Positions 52,977-62,038 are shown, counted from the first letter of the stretch. The stretch is 64,000 bases of DNA from Prescottella defluvii (GCF_000738775.1 NZ_JPOC01000040.1:48188-112187); one strand, 5' to 3'. Notes: a model not told the origin generated them from the letters alone. A program made the numbers and translations.

Positions 52977-53972
52977 GTGAGCGGCATCATCGACATACAC
53001 ACCCACTACGTGCCCAAGGGCTGGCCCGATCTCACCGCGGACGCTGGGCCGGAGGCGCCGTGGCTGCGGGTCGAGAGCGAGTCGGAGGCCGTCATCATGA
53101 TGGGCTCCAAGGAGTTCCGTCGTATCCAGGCCGACGCCTGGGATGCGGAGACCCGGCTGCGGGACATGGACGCCGACGGTGTCCGGACCCAGGTGGTCTC
53201 CCCGACCCCGGCCTTCTTCAACTACGGCCGCACCGGCGACCAGGCCACCCGCATCTCGCGGATCTTCAACGACCTCGCGCTCGACATCGTCGCCCCCGCC
53301 CCGGACCGGCTGATCCCGTTCTGTCAGGTGCCGCTGCAGGACGCCGACGCGGCCTGTCGTGAGGTGGAACGCTGCGTCGCCAATGGGCATCGCGGCGTCG
53401 AGATCGGCAACCACGTCGGTGACCGCGACCTCGACAGCGAGGGTGTGGTGACGTTCCTGCAGCACTGCGCGTCGCTCGACGTCCCGGTGTTCGTGCATCC
53501 CTGGGACATGGACTCGTCGCCGCGCCTGGACCGGTGGATGGCGCAGTGGCTCACCGCGATGCCGGCCGAGACACACCTGTCGATCCTCGCCCTGATCCTC
53601 GGCGGCGTCTTCGACCGGATCGACGACCGGCTGAAGATCGGGTTCGCCCACGGCGGTGGATCGTTCGCGTTCTGGCTCGGCAGGATGGAGAACGCCTGGC
53701 ACCGGCGCAACGACATCATCGGTACCTCCGAGATGCCGCCGTCGCACTACCTCGGCCGGTTCTACGTGGACTCCGTCGTTTTCGACGACCGCGCACTGCG
53801 CCTGCTGGTCGACACCGTCGGCGCGGACCGCGTCATGGTGGGCAGCGACTACCCGTACCCGCTGGGAGAGCGCCCGGTCGGGGAGGTCGTGCGCAAGAGC
53901 GAGTTCCTGGACGCGTCCGCACGGGATCTGATCCAGCGCGGGAATGCTGTGCGGTTCCTCGGGCTCGACTGA
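52977..53972 (+). CDS. nbaD: 2-amino-3-carboxymuconate-6-semialdehyde decarboxylase
   Basis: 331-residue zinc amidohydrolase-superfamily decarboxylase (ACMSD). Metal ligands are His8 and His10 (DIHTHYVPKGWP), His in VFVHPWDMD, His in GFAHGGGSF and Asp in GSDYPYPLGE. It removes CO2 from the 3HAO product to give 2-aminomuconate semialdehyde, diverting it from quinolinate and NAD synthesis. The GTG start at 52977 lies 1 nt after the 3HAO stop, so the unstable intermediate can be handed on quickly. Confidence 0.93.
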   Translation: MSGIIDIHTHYVPKGWPDLTADAGPEAPWLRVESESEAVIMMGSKEFRRIQADAWDAETRLRDMDADGVRTQVVSPTPAFFNYGRTGDQATRISRIFNDLALDIVAPAPDRLIPFCQVPLQDADAACREVERCVANGHRGVEIGNHVGDRDLDSEGVVTFLQHCASLDVPVFVHPWDMDSSPRLDRWMAQWLTAMPAETHLSILALILGGVFDRIDDRLKIGFAHGGGSFAFWLGRMENAWHRRNDIIGTSEMPPSHYLGRFYVDSVVFDDRALRLLVDTVGADRVMVGSDYPYPLGERPVGEVVRKSEFLDASARDLIQRGNAVRFLGLD

Positions 53973-54085
53973 CAAGAGTGGACACGAGACGTCTCCCTCC
54001 GGAGTTATGTCGTAAAGGTATGGCACAGAAGGGAACAGGCATTTGTGTGTAATACGTCACTCCGGTCACGCTTGTATCCAGTAGT

Positions 54086-54106
54086 CGCCGGAATTCCTTT
54101 CCGGCG
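54086..54106 (+). terminator. Hairpin between ACMSD and the MFS gene
   Basis: 8-bp stem CGCCGGAA / TTCCGGCG with a 5-nt loop in the 170-base spacer after the catabolic operon. This spacer is noticeably AT-richer than its surroundings. It may end the operon or attenuate read-through into the transporter. Confidence 0.45.
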
Positions 54107-54142
54107 TCGGAGTACTTGCTACCGAATCAGTGAGGAAATGGT

Positions 54143-55420
54143 ATGAGCACTACAACGAGTCAACCGCCGGCGTTGCGAGTTCGCTGGATGGTAATTCTTG
54201 CGGGATTTCTAGCCGTGCTGGTCGACGGATTCGACACGGCGGCTCTCGCAGCCACGGTCCCCGCTCTGGCCAAGGAATGGGGCCTGCCGTCGGCCGAGTT
54301 CACACTTCCGCTCGTGCTGACGAACGCGGGAGTGGTTGCGGGATATATGTCGGCGGGTTCTCTGGGGGCTCGGTATTCTCCGCGCAGGGTTCTGGTGGCC
54401 GGGGTCGCGGGTACGTCGATCTTCTCCCTGCTCAGCGCCGCTGTTCTCGCCACCCAGTCGATTCCGCTCCTCGGCATCGTCCGGCTGGCCACGGGAATCG
54501 CGATCGGAATCGTGCTGCCCGTCGCGGTGTCCCTGACGACGAGTCTGAACCCGGAACGCATCCGTCAGAGGATCTCGGTGGGTGTCACATTGGGGTTGGC
54601 CGCGGGCCTGACCCTGGGTGGTGTGTTCGGTCGGTACCTCATCGAGAACGCGGGGACCGGAGGAATGCTCTGGGCCGGCGGTCTCGCGGCGATCCCGGTG
54701 GCCGTCCTCGTCGCGTCGGCGATGAATGGGCAGGCCGAGCCCGGGGCCCCGGCGGACACTGCGGCCTCCGCGAAGGTCTCGCGACTCTTCGATGAGCGCG
54801 TCCGTCCGAAGACGATCTACCTGTGGTGCTTCTCCTTCCTCGTTTTCATCGCCGCCTACACTCTCACCTCGTGGACCCCCACCCTTCTGGTCGAATTCGG
54901 TTTCGATGCCTCGGAGGCCCCGATCGGGTTGGCATTCATGAGCTTCGGAGGAATCATCGGTGGGCTCGTACTGCTGCCCCTCACTGCTCGGGTCGGTATT
55001 GCCCGGGCGCTGATGGTGATGCCTGTCATCGGGGTTGTCTGCACTGCGGCGATTGCGTTCTCCGACCCGGGTCGGATGATGGTTCTCTTCCTTCTGCTGG
55101 GGGCAGGCGCCGGAATCACATCCGGCCAGATCGGACAACTCACGATGGCTGTTTCGGTGTATCCGGCCGGTTCGCGCACGACGGGGGTCGGATGGTCGGC
55201 AGCTATCGGACGAATCGGGTCCATCGTCGGCCCCGCTATCGCCGGCGTCCTGATTTCTCTCGCGGTGTCCGCTCAGAACATCGTGCTGTTCCTCGCCGCG
55301 GTCCCCGTGCTGGTCGCAGTGTTCTGCGCAGCGGCCCTCGACCGGTCGAGTAAGGCGTCCGAGGCGGCCTCCACCATTCGTTCCACGAGCGCGGACGGCG
55401 ACGTGAAGGTCGGCCAGTGA
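54143..55420 (+). CDS. MFS aromatic acid:H+ symporter (AAHS-like)
   Basis: 425-residue, 12-helix transporter. The first helix carries VLVDGFDTAALAATVPALAKEW, matching the DG(Y/F)D motif of the AAHS family (PcaK/BenK type), and SAGSLGARYSPRRVLVAG is motif A. By position it may import 3-hydroxyanthranilate, kynurenine or a related aromatic acid for the operon upstream. The 5' part uses codons slightly less GC-biased than its neighbours (GTAATTCTTGCG, TTTCTAGCC), hinting at separate acquisition. GAGGAAATGGT precedes the ATG. Confidence 0.85.
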   Translation: MSTTTSQPPALRVRWMVILAGFLAVLVDGFDTAALAATVPALAKEWGLPSAEFTLPLVLTNAGVVAGYMSAGSLGARYSPRRVLVAGVAGTSIFSLLSAAVLATQSIPLLGIVRLATGIAIGIVLPVAVSLTTSLNPERIRQRISVGVTLGLAAGLTLGGVFGRYLIENAGTGGMLWAGGLAAIPVAVLVASAMNGQAEPGAPADTAASAKVSRLFDERVRPKTIYLWCFSFLVFIAAYTLTSWTPTLLVEFGFDASEAPIGLAFMSFGGIIGGLVLLPLTARVGIARALMVMPVIGVVCTAAIAFSDPGRMMVLFLLLGAGAGITSGQIGQLTMAVSVYPAGSRTTGVGWSAAIGRIGSIVGPAIAGVLISLAVSAQNIVLFLAAVPVLVAVFCAAALDRSSKASEAASTIRSTSADGDVKVGQ

Positions 55421-55471
55421 CCGACACTGGGCCTGCCCGGAAGACTCTCATGACCTGGAGTGGACTCGACG

Positions 55472-56431
55472 ATGTGTAATTTCCCCGACCGACATACGCC
55501 GTCTTCGCGGTCCGCGCCTGCCAACCTGAACCCGCACTGGTTGGACCTCGGTGATGTGGTCGTCGTGCCGCTGGTGGAGAACCCCAGGCTCCTGATCGAC
55601 GTCGAGGAGTTCTTCCCCGGACTGGATCTGCCCCGTTCCGTTTGGTGCTTCGAAGACCAGTGGTTCGACGCGCAGACAAGGCAGTTGATCTACGCGATCC
55701 AGGCCTTCCTGGTCGTCACGCCGGACGAGGTGGTGTTGGTCGACGGTTGCGTGGGATCGGGCAAGGACCGGGCCCGGCGCCAGTTCGACCACCTCGACGA
55801 GTCGTGGTTCGGTGAGTTCGCTGCCACCGGCTTCGCCCCGCAAGACGTCTCGACGGTGGTGCTCTCCCATCTGCACGTGGACCACGTCGGGTGGACGACG
55901 CGGCCCGCGGAGGGGGAATGGGCGCCGGTGTTCGATCGGGCGCGACATCTCGTCTCGAAGCGGGAGCTGGACTATTGGTCCGGTCCGGACGGGCAGGCCG
56001 CCATGACGCGGACCGGCGACTACCTTCGCGACAGCGTTCACCCGCTGGTCGCACACGATCTCCTCGAGTTCGCCCACGGTGGGCGCAAGATCGGCAGGTA
56101 CATCGAGCTCGTCGATGCGCCTGGACACACCCCGGGAAACCTGTGTGTGCGGGTCCTGGGGAGGAATGTCGAGCTGCTCCTCGCCGGCGACCTGCTGCAC
56201 CACCCACTCCAGCTGGTGTCTCCCGAGACGAGTACGCGCTATTGCGTCGACCCGGCGCGCGCGGCCGCCACCCGGCAGCAGATTCTCACGGATGTGGTGG
56301 ATCGGGGTGTGGTCCTGCAAACGGCGCACTTCGCCGGAACATCGGCGAGCCGGGTATCCCGGCGCGGCTCGCGGTACTCGCTTGATCCGGCCTCCGACGT
56401 CGTGCGCTCGGGCCGGTACCGTCGCGACTGA
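55472..56431 (+). CDS. MBL-fold metallohydrolase
   Basis: 319-residue metallo-beta-lactamase-fold enzyme with the zinc motif LSHLHVDHVGW, then LVDAPGHTPGN, LLLAGDLLHHP and a final His in LQTAHFAGT. The layout is like AHL-lactonase and alkyl-sulfatase relatives that hydrolyse esters or lactones. The ATG at 55472 has CCTGGAG upstream; a GTG at 55460 is less likely. It follows the transporter by 51 nt and is probably coexpressed. Its role next to the 3-hydroxyanthranilate genes is not explained by the known pathway. Confidence 0.8.
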   Translation: MCNFPDRHTPSSRSAPANLNPHWLDLGDVVVVPLVENPRLLIDVEEFFPGLDLPRSVWCFEDQWFDAQTRQLIYAIQAFLVVTPDEVVLVDGCVGSGKDRARRQFDHLDESWFGEFAATGFAPQDVSTVVLSHLHVDHVGWTTRPAEGEWAPVFDRARHLVSKRELDYWSGPDGQAAMTRTGDYLRDSVHPLVAHDLLEFAHGGRKIGRYIELVDAPGHTPGNLCVRVLGRNVELLLAGDLLHHPLQLVSPETSTRYCVDPARAAATRQQILTDVVDRGVVLQTAHFAGTSASRVSRRGSRYSLDPASDVVRSGRYRRD

Positions 56432-56461
56432 CCGGGAGCCCCCGAACTGTATCGGGAAACG

Positions 56462-56492
56462 GGAGCCGTCCACCATCTCGGTGGGCGGCTCC
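56462..56492. terminator. Terminator between MBL and LysR genes
   Basis: 13-bp stem GGAGCCGTCCACC / GGTGGGCGGCTCC with one G-U pair and a 5-nt loop, between convergent genes. Confidence 0.7.
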
Positions 56493-56505
56493 GGCTCGTT
56501 CCAAG

Positions 56506-57438
56506 TCAGGTCCGGTCGGGCGCGATCTCGGACGCGAACTCGGCGAGGAAATCCACCAGCGCGGACGTGGACGGACTGAGGGTGCGCCCCGCCGAGAGCG
56601 TTATGCCGACGCTGTGCCCGATCGGATCCAGCGTGATCGGCAGCGTGGTGAGCCGGGCGTCGTCCCGCGGGATCAGGCTGGGGAGCACCGCGACCATGTC
56701 GGTCTCGAGCAGCAATTGGCGCACCGTCAGGAACGATGTGGCCTCCACACGGTTCTCGGGCAGTGCGAGGCTGTTGCGGGCGAAGAACTCCTCGAGTTCA
56801 CGGCGCAGCGCCGTCTCGACACCGGGGAGGATCCACGGGTACTCCGTGAGATCGCTCAGTTGGATTCCGCTGCGGTCCGCGAGCGGGTGTCCCCGCCGTG
56901 TTACGAGTTCCACCGATTCGGCGTACAGCGTGCGCCGCACGGCCATGTCGTCGGTGGGGGAGGTGAGCCTGCCGACGATGAGATCGATGCGCCCGGACTG
57001 CAGTTCGGTGAGCAGCATCTCGGGCGTGCCCTCTCGGACCACGACGGTCAACAGCGGTCGCTCGGCTTTGAGTCGGGCGATGGCGCCGGGTAGAAGAACG
57101 TTCGAGCCGGCGAGATGTGTTCCTACGACGACCGTTCCGCGGTCGGCGTCCGCGAGTTCGACGACGTGCCGACCGGCCTGCGTGAGCTGCGCGATCACCG
57201 CGCGGGCATGTGCGGTGAACGCCTCGCCGAAGATCGTCGGAGTGATTCCACGAGGCCCCCGGTCGTACAGGGAGACGCCGAGAATGGACTCGATGTCGTG
57301 CAGGCTCCGCGTCGCGACCGGCTGGGTGACATGGAGTGCCGCGGCCGCGGCGACGACGCTGCCCTGACTGGTCAGTGCGTCGACGAGGAGCAGGTGGCGG
57401 AGCTTGAGGCGCCCGTCCAGCAGTTTGGGCATGTCCAT
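56506..57438 (-). CDS. LysR-family regulator
   Basis: 310-residue LTTR with an N-terminal winged HTH, LRHLLLVDALTSQGSVVAAAAALHVTQPVATRSLHDIE, and a periplasmic-binding-like effector domain. The sequence after the HTH (LYDRGPRGITPTIFGEAFTAHARAVIAQL) recalls the GbpR/PcaQ branch that governs aromatic and sugar-acid catabolism. It is the only regulator inside the insert and the best candidate for activating the 3-hydroxyanthranilate operon, although it is not divergent from it as is usual for LTTRs. Confidence 0.87.
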   Translation of the reverse strand: MDMPKLLDGRLKLRHLLLVDALTSQGSVVAAAAALHVTQPVATRSLHDIESILGVSLYDRGPRGITPTIFGEAFTAHARAVIAQLTQAGRHVVELADADRGTVVVGTHLAGSNVLLPGAIARLKAERPLLTVVVREGTPEMLLTELQSGRIDLIVGRLTSPTDDMAVRRTLYAESVELVTRRGHPLADRSGIQLSDLTEYPWILPGVETALRRELEEFFARNSLALPENRVEATSFLTVRQLLLETDMVAVLPSLIPRDDARLTTLPITLDPIGHSVGITLSAGRTLSPSTSALVDFLAEFASEIAPDRT

Positions 57439-57544
57439 GAGGGAATCCTAGCGACGTCCCTGTCCCGCGTATACCGTCAGCGATTTGGTGGTTGCGATGC
57501 GCAACTGTATTGCGGTGAAGCAGCTTTCGCGTACCGCCATCGTG

Positions 57545-58402
57545 TCAGGACGGGTCGTCGAGACCGGCGAACAACCCCAGCAGTGCGCGACTGAGTGCAG
57601 AGTCCGGTTCGGCGAGATCGAGGAAGATGTCGTAGTGGTTGCGGTCGGGCACAACCAGCAGTTCGCTCTCCGACCGACGCGCCCACGCGCCGTGGAACAT
57701 CCGGCTCTGCTCGAGGAAGCCGACGCCGTCGTGCTCCGCGACCGCGATCACCGCGCGCGGGCCCACACGATCGGTCTGCAGCATCGGGCTCAGGGCGCTC
57801 GCACGGGCGTCGTCCAGACCCAGCCACTCGTTGGCGAACGAGTTCACGAGCGGGCGGATGTCGAACAGTCCACTGATCGGCATCGCGGCGCGCACGACGT
57901 CGTCGGGCAGTCCGAAATCGGCCTGCCACCCGGACACCATCGTGGTGGCGGTCAGGTGACCGCCGGCGGAGCTGCCCCCCACCACGATCCGGTCCCGGTC
58001 GAGTCCGTGCTCGGCACCGTGGTGGTACACCCAGGCGACCGCCGCCCGGACCTGCCGGACGATCTCCTCGAGCGGCGTGTGGGGTGCTAGTCCGTAGTCG
58101 ACCGCGACGGTGGCGATCCCGGCGTCGTCGAGCATGCGCGCCATGAACGCGGTGTGGTGCCGCGACAGCGCCCGCCAGTACCCGCCGTGGACGGCCACGA
58201 ACACCGGACGAAGTCCCGGTCCGGTTCCCCAGACGTCGAGGCGTTCGGTGCTGTCGGGATCGAAGCGAAGATCGGCGAATCCGTCGAGTCCGTCGACGGT
58301 CTCCCGCGAGCGCCGTCGATACTCCTCCACGGTCGCGTCGAACAGTTGAGGGGAGACGGTGTTGCGGACGTTGTAGTCCGCGTCGATCTGCGGGTCGGTC
58401 AC
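57545..58402 (-). CDS. Alpha/beta hydrolase, kynurenine-formamidase-like
   Basis: 285-residue alpha/beta hydrolase with HGGYWRALSRHHTAFMA (the HGGYW oxyanion motif of alpha/beta-type arylformamidases), nucleophile elbow GGSSAGGHL and catalytic His in PDRNHYDIFLDL. It may hydrolyse N-formylkynurenine, which would connect tryptophan breakdown to the 3-hydroxyanthranilate genes nearby; a general esterase is possible. No kynureninase, kynurenine monooxygenase or tryptophan dioxygenase is in the window. Confidence 0.72.
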   Translation of the reverse strand: MTDPQIDADYNVRNTVSPQLFDATVEEYRRRSRETVDGLDGFADLRFDPDSTERLDVWGTGPGLRPVFVAVHGGYWRALSRHHTAFMARMLDDAGIATVAVDYGLAPHTPLEEIVRQVRAAVAWVYHHGAEHGLDRDRIVVGGSSAGGHLTATTMVSGWQADFGLPDDVVRAAMPISGLFDIRPLVNSFANEWLGLDDARASALSPMLQTDRVGPRAVIAVAEHDGVGFLEQSRMFHGAWARRSESELLVVPDRNHYDIFLDLAEPDSALSRALLGLFAGLDDPS

Positions 58403-58497
58403 CGTCCCATCCTCGGGCGCGTGCGAATGCCTGTCGAATGCGAAATCGGACTCGAGATATGTCCTTCCTGCTATATCGGACGTGGCCGGGAAGCAGC

Positions 58498-58533
58498 GAA
58501 GCCGCCCTGTCCGGTGTGGGACAGGGCGGCTTC
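58498..58533 (-). terminator. crp terminator
   Basis: Perfect 15-bp inverted repeat GAAGCCGCCCTGTCC with its complement, 6-nt loop, 29 nt after the crp stop on the minus strand. It marks the right edge of the inserted catabolic block. Confidence 0.82.
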
Positions 58534-58562
58534 GATTGTTCAGGTGCCGACGCCGGAGGCGA

Positions 58563-59237
58563 TCAGCGAGCGCGACGCGCCAGACGCTCCGAGTCGGAGA
58601 TCAGGACGCTCTTGCCCTCGAGGCGCAGCCAGCCGCGGTGCGCGAAGTCGGCCAGGGCCTTGTTCACGGTCTCGCGGGAGGCGCCGACGAGCTGGGCGAT
58701 CTCTTCCTGCGTCAGGTCGTGCGTGACGCGGAGCGAACCGGCCTCCTGGGTGCCGAAGCGCTGCGCGAGCTGCAGCAGTGCCTTCGCGACACGACCGGGG
58801 ACGTCGGTGAAGATCAGGTCCGCGAGGTTGTTGTTGGTCCGACGCAGGCGACGCGCGAGGACGCGCAGCAGCTGCTCCGCGATCTCCGGGCGCTGGTCGA
58901 TCCACGACTTGAGGGCGTCGCGGTCCATGCTCACGGCGCGAACCTCGGTGACCGTGGTCGCGGTCGACGTGCGCGGGCCCGGGTCGAAGATCGACAGCTC
59001 GCCGAACATGTCCGACGGACCCATGATCGTCAGCAGGTTCTCGCGGCCGTCCGGGGAACGGCGTCCGAGCTTCACCTTGCCGGAAACGATGATGTAGAGG
59101 CGATCGCCGGGCTCGCCCTCGTTGAAGATGACGTGCCCGCGCGGGAAATCGACAGGCTGGAGCTGCTTGACCAGCGCAGCCACCGCCGAGGGCTCGACTC
59201 CTTGGAAGATGCCGGCTCTGGCCAGGACCTCGTCCAC
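58563..59237 (-). CDS. crp: cAMP receptor protein Crp (Rv3676-like)
   Basis: 224-residue Crp/Fnr regulator, the same length as M. tuberculosis Crp. The cAMP pocket is in [18 protein letters not shown]; the linker carries [31 protein letters not shown]; and the HTH is [20 protein letters not shown]. The GTG start at 59237 ([13 protein letters not shown]) matches the mycobacterial N-terminus and has AAAGGAGC 6 nt upstream. A global regulator of carbon metabolism and persistence genes. A Crp-like site lies about 100 bases upstream, suggesting autoregulation. Confidence 0.95.
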   Translation of the reverse strand: MDEVLARAGIFQGVEPSAVAALVKQLQPVDFPRGHVIFNEGEPGDRLYIIVSGKVKLGRRSPDGRENLLTIMGPSDMFGELSIFDPGPRTSTATTVTEVRAVSMDRDALKSWIDQRPEIAEQLLRVLARRLRRTNNNLADLIFTDVPGRVAKALLQLAQRFGTQEAGSLRVTHDLTQEEIAQLVGASRETVNKALADFAHRGWLRLEGKSVLISDSERLARRAR

Positions 59238-59335
59238 GTGCGCTCCTTTGGAAAAACTGTTCATCAATGCAAATTGCTGCACGTCGACGGGAGTCTCATG
59301 CAACGAGTACGAGTACAAAGTCTACTTGCCATCGC

Positions 59336-59351
59336 TGTGGGACGAGTCACG
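59336..59351 (-). promoter_or_regulatory. Crp-type site upstream of crp
   Basis: TGTGGGACGAGTCACG fits the actinobacterial Crp pattern TGTGA-N6-TCACG with one mismatch. It lies about 100 bases before the crp GTG, inside its promoter region, consistent with autoregulation. Confidence 0.55.
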
Positions 59352-59450
59352 GACACCACGTAGAGTTCTACAACTTTGCGAAAATCCCGTCCCGCACTGT
59401 TCACGGAGGGGCTCTCGAATAGGAATCGGACCGGTCGTCCGGCGTGGGGA

Positions 59451-59738
59451 TCAGCTGGCGCGGCGGGTGCTCTCCGTGTTCTCCAACTCGTCCGTGTCGT
59501 CGGCGGCGTCGCCGTCGGCTCGGCCGCCCCGCTTCCGGCGACGGTTGAACCGGGCCAACGCGTGCGGGAACCCCTCGTTCGCCAGGGTCGCCACCTCGTC
59601 CTGGCTGGCCTGGTCGAGGAACTCCTCGACCTCCTGCTCGCGGACGGTGAGACGTCGGAGCCGGAACTCGACGCGCTCCATCGCCAATGCGAACAACATG
59701 AGCAGCACCGGGAACAGCACCACAGCCAGACCTTGCAT
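59451..59738 (-). CDS. Small membrane protein (Rv3675-like)
   Basis: 95-residue protein: one N-terminal helix ([17 protein letters not shown]), then a charged amphipathic stretch ([24 protein letters not shown]) and an acidic/basic tail. It stands just upstream of crp on the same strand, as Rv3675 does in M. tuberculosis. The ATG at 59738 puts the membrane helix at the N-terminus. Function unknown. Confidence 0.75.
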   Translation of the reverse strand: MQGLAVVLFPVLLMLFALAMERVEFRLRRLTVREQEVEEFLDQASQDEVATLANEGFPHALARFNRRRKRGGRADGDAADDTDELENTESTRRAS

Positions 59739-59820
59739 ACCGGGAAGTAAACACTGCGAAGGTCTCAGAATCGACACAGTCCGGAATCCGATCGAATGCC
59801 GGGTACGTAGAGTTGTCGAG

Positions 59821-60594
59821 GTGCATGCGACCTCAACTGACGACCCGGATCAGGGCACGGGTGCCGCCGCGACGGGCGAGTCCCGGCTCGCCCTCGTGCG
59901 CCGCGCACGGCGGATGAACCGTCGTCTGAAGGTGGCGTTTCCGCACGTCTACTGCGAGCTCGACTTCACGACCCCGCTCGAGCTGACGGTCGCGACGATC
60001 CTGTCGGCCCAGTGCACGGATGTGCGGGTCAACCAGGTCACTCCCGCGTTGTTCGCGCGCTACCCGGACGCCCGCGCCTACGCCGAGGCCGACCGGATCG
60101 AGCTCGAGGAGTACATCCGGTCGACCGGTTTCTATCGCAACAAAGCGAACTCGATCATCGGCCTCGGACAGGCGCTGCTCGAGCGCTACGACGGCGAGGT
60201 TCCCGATAAGTTGAAGGACCTCGTGACGCTGCCGGGGATCGGCCGCAAGACGGCCAACGTCGTCCTCGGGAACGCGTTCGGCGTGCCGGGAATCACAGTC
60301 GATACGCACTTCGGACGCCTCGTCCGGCGATGGAAGTGGACCGAGGAGACCGACCCGGTGAAGGTCGAGCACGCGGTCGGGGCCCTCTTCGAACGCAAGG
60401 AGTGGACCGATCTGTCGCACCGCGTGATCTTCCACGGGCGCCGGGTCTGTCACTCGCGCAAACCCGCGTGCGGTGTGTGCGTGCTCGCGAAGGACTGCCC
60501 GTCCTTCGGTGCCGGTCCCACGGATCCGGTGGCGGCGGCCGCACTGGTGAAGGGGCCCGAGACCGAGCACCTTCTGGAACTGGCAGGTATGTGA
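59821..60594 (+). CDS. nth: Endonuclease III
   Basis: 257-residue base-excision-repair glycosylase/AP lyase for oxidised pyrimidines. The helix-hairpin-helix [14 protein letters not shown] contains the catalytic Lys, TVDTHFGRL the catalytic Asp, and the [4Fe-4S] loop is C-x6-C-x2-C-x5-C in [18 protein letters not shown]. The GTG start at 59821 matches the family with a 25-residue extension. A TAGAGT hexamer sits 13-8 nt before it and no ribosome site is visible, so the message may be leaderless or nearly so. Confidence 0.93.
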   Translation: MHATSTDDPDQGTGAAATGESRLALVRRARRMNRRLKVAFPHVYCELDFTTPLELTVATILSAQCTDVRVNQVTPALFARYPDARAYAEADRIELEEYIRSTGFYRNKANSIIGLGQALLERYDGEVPDKLKDLVTLPGIGRKTANVVLGNAFGVPGITVDTHFGRLVRRWKWTEETDPVKVEHAVGALFERKEWTDLSHRVIFHGRRVCHSRKPACGVCVLAKDCPSFGAGPTDPVAAAALVKGPETEHLLELAGM

Positions 60595-61268
60595 GCAGTA
60601 TGCGGATCTCGAATGCCGCGCGGTGGAGCCTCGCCGCGCTCGTGGTGGTGGCGGCGCTCATCGTGGCGATCTGGCCACGCGGGGGCAACGACGAGCAGCA
60701 GATCGGGGACTACCCCGGTGCGAATCGTCCGGCCACGCAGCAGGAGCGTCGGAGTGCAGACACCCCCGAGGCCCTCGCCCCCCTCCGCGCCGAGGCCGCA
60801 CTCGCGGCGTGCCCCACAGCCACCGGTCCCGCACCGGACGGTTCCGTCCTGAAGGGCATCACACTCGAGTGCCTCGGTGACGGCAGTCGCGTCGACCTCG
60901 GCGGCGCACTCGCCGGCAAGCCCGTGTTGCTGAACATCTGGGCCTACTGGTGCGGGCCGTGCCGGGAGGAACTGCCGTATCTCCAGCAATATGCGGACCG
61001 CGCGGGCGACGCGGTTACCGTTCTGACGGTGCACACCGATTCCAACGAGGCCAACGCGCTCGCACGACTCGCCGAATACGACGTGCACCTGCCCGGCGTC
61101 CAGGACGGCGCGGTGCGGGTGCAGGCGGCCGTCGGCTCCCCGGCCGTGCTGCCGGTGTCCGTACTGATCCGACCGGACGGCACCGTCGCGAAGATCCTGC
61201 CCCAGCCGTTCCGGAGCACCGATGAGATCGCCGACGTCGTCGAGCAGTACCTCGGCGTCGCCGCATGA
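60591..61268 (+). CDS. Membrane-anchored thioredoxin-like protein (Rv3673c-like)
   Basis: 225-residue TlpA-type protein: one N-terminal membrane helix ([18 protein letters not shown]), then an extracytoplasmic thioredoxin fold with the CxxC active site in [13 protein letters not shown] (about residue 121) and cis-Pro in [11 protein letters not shown]. Two further cysteines (AACPTAT and LECLGDG) may form a disulfide. The GTG at 60591 overlaps the nth stop by 4 nt; ATG 60600 is the alternative. It probably maintains thiols of exported proteins. Confidence 0.87.
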   Translation: MSSMRISNAARWSLAALVVVAALIVAIWPRGGNDEQQIGDYPGANRPATQQERRSADTPEALAPLRAEAALAACPTATGPAPDGSVLKGITLECLGDGSRVDLGGALAGKPVLLNIWAYWCGPCREELPYLQQYADRAGDAVTVLTVHTDSNEANALARLAEYDVHLPGVQDGAVRVQAAVGSPAVLPVSVLIRPDGTVAKILPQPFRSTDEIADVVEQYLGVAA

Positions 61269-62038
61269 GCCCGAGTTCCCTGAGCCCGCAGCCCGGTGCG
61301 GCACCCGAATGGCTCCGCGCGGTGACCAGCACCCTCCCCGCCGACCCCAACCGCGTCAACCCGATCCTGAACCGGCGAGCGCCGAAGGGCGCGCCGGTGC
61401 GGCCCGCGGCGGTGCTGGTGCTGTTCGGCGGTTCGCACGAGTCCGATCCGCTCGCCGTGGGCGGGTTGCCCGCCGACGCCGACGTCCTGCTCACCCAGCG
61501 GGCGTCGACCATGCGGCAGCACAGCGGGCAGGTCGCGTTCCCCGGTGGTGCGGCCGACCCGGAGGACGACGGCCCCGTCGACACCGCGCTGCGGGAGGCG
61601 GAGGAGGAGACCGGCCTCGTGCGCAGCGGCGTCCAACCGCTCGCGATGCTGCCGGAGATCTTCATCCCGCCGTCCGGGTTCGACGTCACCCCCGTGCTCG
61701 CCTTCTGGCGTGACCCCAGCCCCGTCGGTGTCGTCGACCCCGCCGAGGCCGAGCGGGTGGTGCGGGTGCCGGTGCGGGACCTGATCGACCCGGACAACCG
61801 GTTCCAGGTCCGGCACCGCGCCGGCTACCAGGGTCCCGCGTTCGAGGTCGACGGAATGCTCGTGTGGGGATTCACTGCGGGCGTGCTCGCCGGACTCCTG
61901 GCCGTGTCCGGCTGGGAACTCGAGTGGGACCATCGCGACATCCGAGACCTCGATGCCACGCTCACTCAGGTGGACAGCGGGCTGGACAACACCGATCCCG
62001 GGCATCTCCGTCCGGGGCGAGGAATGGGGGAGCGTTGA
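61265..62038 (+). CDS. Nudix hydrolase, CoA-pyrophosphatase-like (Rv3672c-like)
   Basis: 257-residue Nudix protein. The box runs from GGAADPEDDGPVDTALREAEEETGL, and QHSGQVAFPGG upstream is typical of the NudL/CoA diphosphatase branch, which cleaves CoA and acyl-CoA to phosphopantetheines and ADP. The C-terminal VWGFTAGVLAGLL helix is also shared by that branch. Its ATG overlaps the thioredoxin-like gene by 4 nt and its stop overlaps the protease start by 4 nt. Confidence 0.88.
   Translation: MSPSSLSPQPGAAPEWLRAVTSTLPADPNRVNPILNRRAPKGAPVRPAAVLVLFGGSHESDPLAVGGLPADADVLLTQRASTMRQHSGQVAFPGGAADPEDDGPVDTALREAEEETGLVRSGVQPLAMLPEIFIPPSGFDVTPVLAFWRDPSPVGVVDPAEAERVVRVPVRDLIDPDNRFQVRHRAGYQGPAFEVDGMLVWGFTAGVLAGLLAVSGWELEWDHRDIRDLDATLTQVDSGLDNTDPGHLRPGRGMGER

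Noticed and set aside
49558..58562. Flanking direct repeats, integrase or attachment site for the catabolic block
   Set aside because: None seen at either edge; insertion is inferred only from gene order.
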